Source of the DNA: Halobacteriales archaeon QH_6_64_20
GTDB taxonomy: Archaea; Halobacteriota; Halobacteria; Halobacteriales; Halococcaceae
NCBI GenBank assembly: GCA_003021235.1
Contig: PXQR01000091.1
Location: 1 to 43,014, forward strand
Length of the DNA stretch: 43,014 bases
Reading direction: 5' to 3'
Shown here: positions 41,899 to 43,014 of the stretch, piece after piece
Position numbering within the stretch: position 1 is the first letter of the stretch
Layout of the letters: every line of letters begins with the position of its first letter
Notes under the pieces: generated by a model
The model's input: the letters and a program-made list of their open reading frames with translations, nothing else
The model's database searches: none
Told to the model about the DNA's origin: nothing
Position numbers and translations under genes: made by a program

Positions 41899-41984
41899 CG
41901 TCGCGGCGGGGATTCGAACCCCGGAGGCTGTGAAGCCACAGAGTTAGCAACCCTGCGCCTTGGGCCAGGCTTGGCTACCACGAC
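41899..41984 (-). tRNA. tRNA-Ser (GCT)
   Basis: An 86-nt class II tRNA on the minus strand. Acceptor 5' GTCGTGG pairs with 3' CCGCGAC (one T-G pair), discriminator G. Anticodon stem CAGGG/CTCTG encloses loop TTGCTAA with anticodon GCT (plus-strand AGC at 41946-41948), reading AGC/AGU. A long variable arm (GTGGCTTCACAGCCTC) is present. CCA is not encoded. It is directly upstream of rps13. Confidence 0.95.
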
Positions 41985-42297
41985 GCGCGATTCACTGTCG
42001 CCTTCGTAGACTCGGGGGCGATCCCCTACAGCTGAGTGCGTCTCCACGTAATCGATCCGGGGTACTTAAGCGCAACGAAGCGACCGACGGCGCAGTACGA
42101 AGCTATTCGACCGATGCTAGCCGTTGGACGCTAACTGCGACCCGGCGATCCGGAACCGGGCGGCCGACCGTTGCGGCAAGCGTGGCGGCGGACGCGGCGA
42201 AGGAGGGACGGAAGGCACCCACCAAGGATCAGCACGGCCGCGGACCGTCGGGAAAGCTTTAGGCGTGTGGTTGTCGTACTCGTGGTCAGAGCACACT
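41985..42297. other. Region upstream of tRNA-Ser/rps13 operon
   Basis: About 310 bp between divergent transcription units. It holds the operon promoter (42061-42072), a GGGG-ATCG-CCCC hairpin within the tRNA 5' leader (42015-42026), and a TATA-like GCTTTAGG (42256-42263) for the plus-strand gene at 42298. Nothing else was seen. Confidence 0.45.
42061..42072 (-). promoter_or_regulatory. Promoter of the tRNA-Ser/rps13 operon
   Basis: The minus strand reads CGCTTAAGTACC, a TATA-like element; initiation near 42040 gives ~55 nt of leader before the tRNA. Confidence 0.45.
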
Positions 42298-42543
42298 ATG
42301 GGTGGCAAAGAACGCGAAGCATGCGGTCGATGTGCAATGACGTCGGTGACCGGGATGACGATGGGCGACGGCGACGGTGACGGCGAGGGCGACGAGGCGG
42401 TCGAGCGCGATCCGTTCGGCGGCTCGCGCATCGAGGTCAGCGACGCAGACCTCCGGCGAGCGTCGCCCTCCGCGTGGTTCGGCGGGTTCGTCCAGCGGCT
42501 CGACGAGACGGCGACACGGCTCACGTACGGCCGCGAGCGCTGA
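42298..42543 (+). CDS. Small unknown protein, possibly prematurely stopped
   Basis: ATG at 42298 opens an 81-codon gene, MGGKEREACGRCAMTSVTGM..., with an Asp/Gly-rich segment (GDGDGDGEGDEAVERD) then SDADLRRASPSAWFGGFVQR and LDETATRLTYGRER before TGA. The frame continues past the TGA with coding-like codons: QYVRRGIEYPVRTTLIERLR, then REPFESAASETD. Trp at the TGA would suit a helix (RERWQYVRRG) and again needs only TGG to TGA. The continuation has no stop before the window edge, so the original end cannot be set. No family was recognised. Confidence 0.4.
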   Translation: MGGKEREACGRCAMTSVTGMTMGDGDGDGEGDEAVERDPFGGSRIEVSDADLRRASPSAWFGGFVQRLDETATRLTYGRER

Positions 42544-42769
42544 CAGTACGTCCGGCGGGGGATCGAGTACCCAGTACGGACGACGCTGATCGAGCGGCTT
42601 CGACGGGAACCCTTCGAATCAGCCGCTTCCGAGACGGATCGCAGCGCGCTAAGAGGAAAAACGACTACCGAGTCCCCTCGGCCGCGGTCTGATTTCACGC
42701 CGGCGAGGAGTGATGAAGTCGTTCGCGGCAGACGGATCGATCGCGTGACGACGTACTATCCCCTCGATT

Positions 42770-43014
42770 TCAGTCGTTGCCCTCGTTGCCGTCCTCGCCA
42801 TCACTGCTGTCCTCTTCGTCGCCGTCCTCCTCGTTGTCCCCGTCGTCTTCGTCTTCGTCATCTTCATCCTCGTCTCCGTCATCTTCGTCCTCTTCGTCGT
42901 CACCGTTACCCGCGTCGGCGGACGGACCGTCGTCATCGTTGCTGTCACCGTTGCCGGCGTCCTCCGGCGGGCCGGCGTCGGCCTCGGCCCCGTCGTCGCC
43001 CTGATCGCCGTCAT
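42770..43014 (-). CDS. Acidic C-terminal tail of a truncated protein
   Basis: The frame is open to the right edge of the window and ends with TGA at 42770-42772; 80 residues are visible. They are almost only Asp, Glu, Gly, Asn and Ser (GNGDDEEDEDDGDEDEDDED and similar), with a few Ala/Pro at the window edge. The codon use (GAC/GAG-rich) and intact stop indicate a real coding frame rather than a shadow; the Ser-rich reading on the other strand and the Thr-rich frame on this one are shadows. The body of the protein lies beyond the window, so function is unknown. Such tails occur on haloarchaeal secreted or surface proteins. Confidence 0.6.
   Translation of the reverse strand, partial: DGDQGDDGAEADAGPPEDAGNGDSNDDDGPSADAGNGDDEEDEDDGDEDEDDEDEDDGDNEEDGDEEDSSDGEDGNEGND

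Noticed and set aside
42777-43004. Ser/Pro-rich plus-strand ORF
   Set aside because: Exact antisense of the Asp/Glu-rich tail; Ser/Pro content is the complement of GAC/GAG repeats.

Overview
This window is chromosomal DNA from a haloarchaeon (class Halobacteria). The evidence is high G+C, very acidic proteins, archaeal-type ribosomal and RNA polymerase genes, class II tRNAs without an encoded CCA, TATA boxes about 25-30 nt upstream of start codons (many transcripts look leaderless), and lipid and translation gene sets arranged as in other halophilic archaea. Genus and species cannot be fixed from the sequence alone.

Layout. 1-8.4 kb: a truncated beta-helix protein, a zinc-ribbon protein, a YrhK-like membrane protein, an HNH-like protein, a secreted DUF7282/dockerin-like protein, the tRNA(Met) acetyltransferase TmcA and an arylsulfotransferase-like membrane protein. 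8.5-15.5 kb: ion homeostasis, with a Zn/Cd-type P1B ATPase, a nickel/cobalt permease divergent from a NikR-type regulator across a candidate palindromic operator, and two overlapping fluoride-channel genes, followed by small membrane and unknown genes. 15.5-22 kb: a GNAT protein, an unknown gene, a fixA-fixB-fixC(X) electron-transfer-flavoprotein operon and a Sulfolobus-type zinc 7Fe ferredoxin. 22.3-26.3 kb: a cytochrome P450 and a multi-PAS histidine kinase broken by one in-frame TGA. 26.4-33.8 kb (minus strand): gltX, a small PRC-barrel-like gene, idsA, RNase J, a membrane protein, isopentenyl phosphate kinase and mevalonate kinase, i.e. archaeal isoprenoid lipid synthesis with tRNA charging and RNA decay. 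33.8-35.3 kb: a two-gene cassette of unknown function and a VOC protein. 35.4-42 kb (minus strand): the archaeal operon tRNA-Ser, rps13, rps4, rps11, rpoD, tRNA-Leu, rpl18e, rpl13, rps9, rpoN, rpoK, eno, rps2. 42.3-43 kb: a small possibly broken gene and the acidic tail of a truncated gene.

The observations most worth following up are: a family of degenerate 7-bp (14/15-bp) tandem repeats in several intergenic gaps, often abutting stop codons; the TGA at a probable tryptophan codon of the kinase; a repeat-bearing N-terminal extension on FixB next to a FixC-FixX fusion and a zinc ferredoxin; the palindrome between nikR and the nickel permease; an overlapping, diverged pair of fluoride channels; and the two-gene cassette with direct repeats in its promoter. 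No CRISPR array, insertion sequence or prophage was seen.
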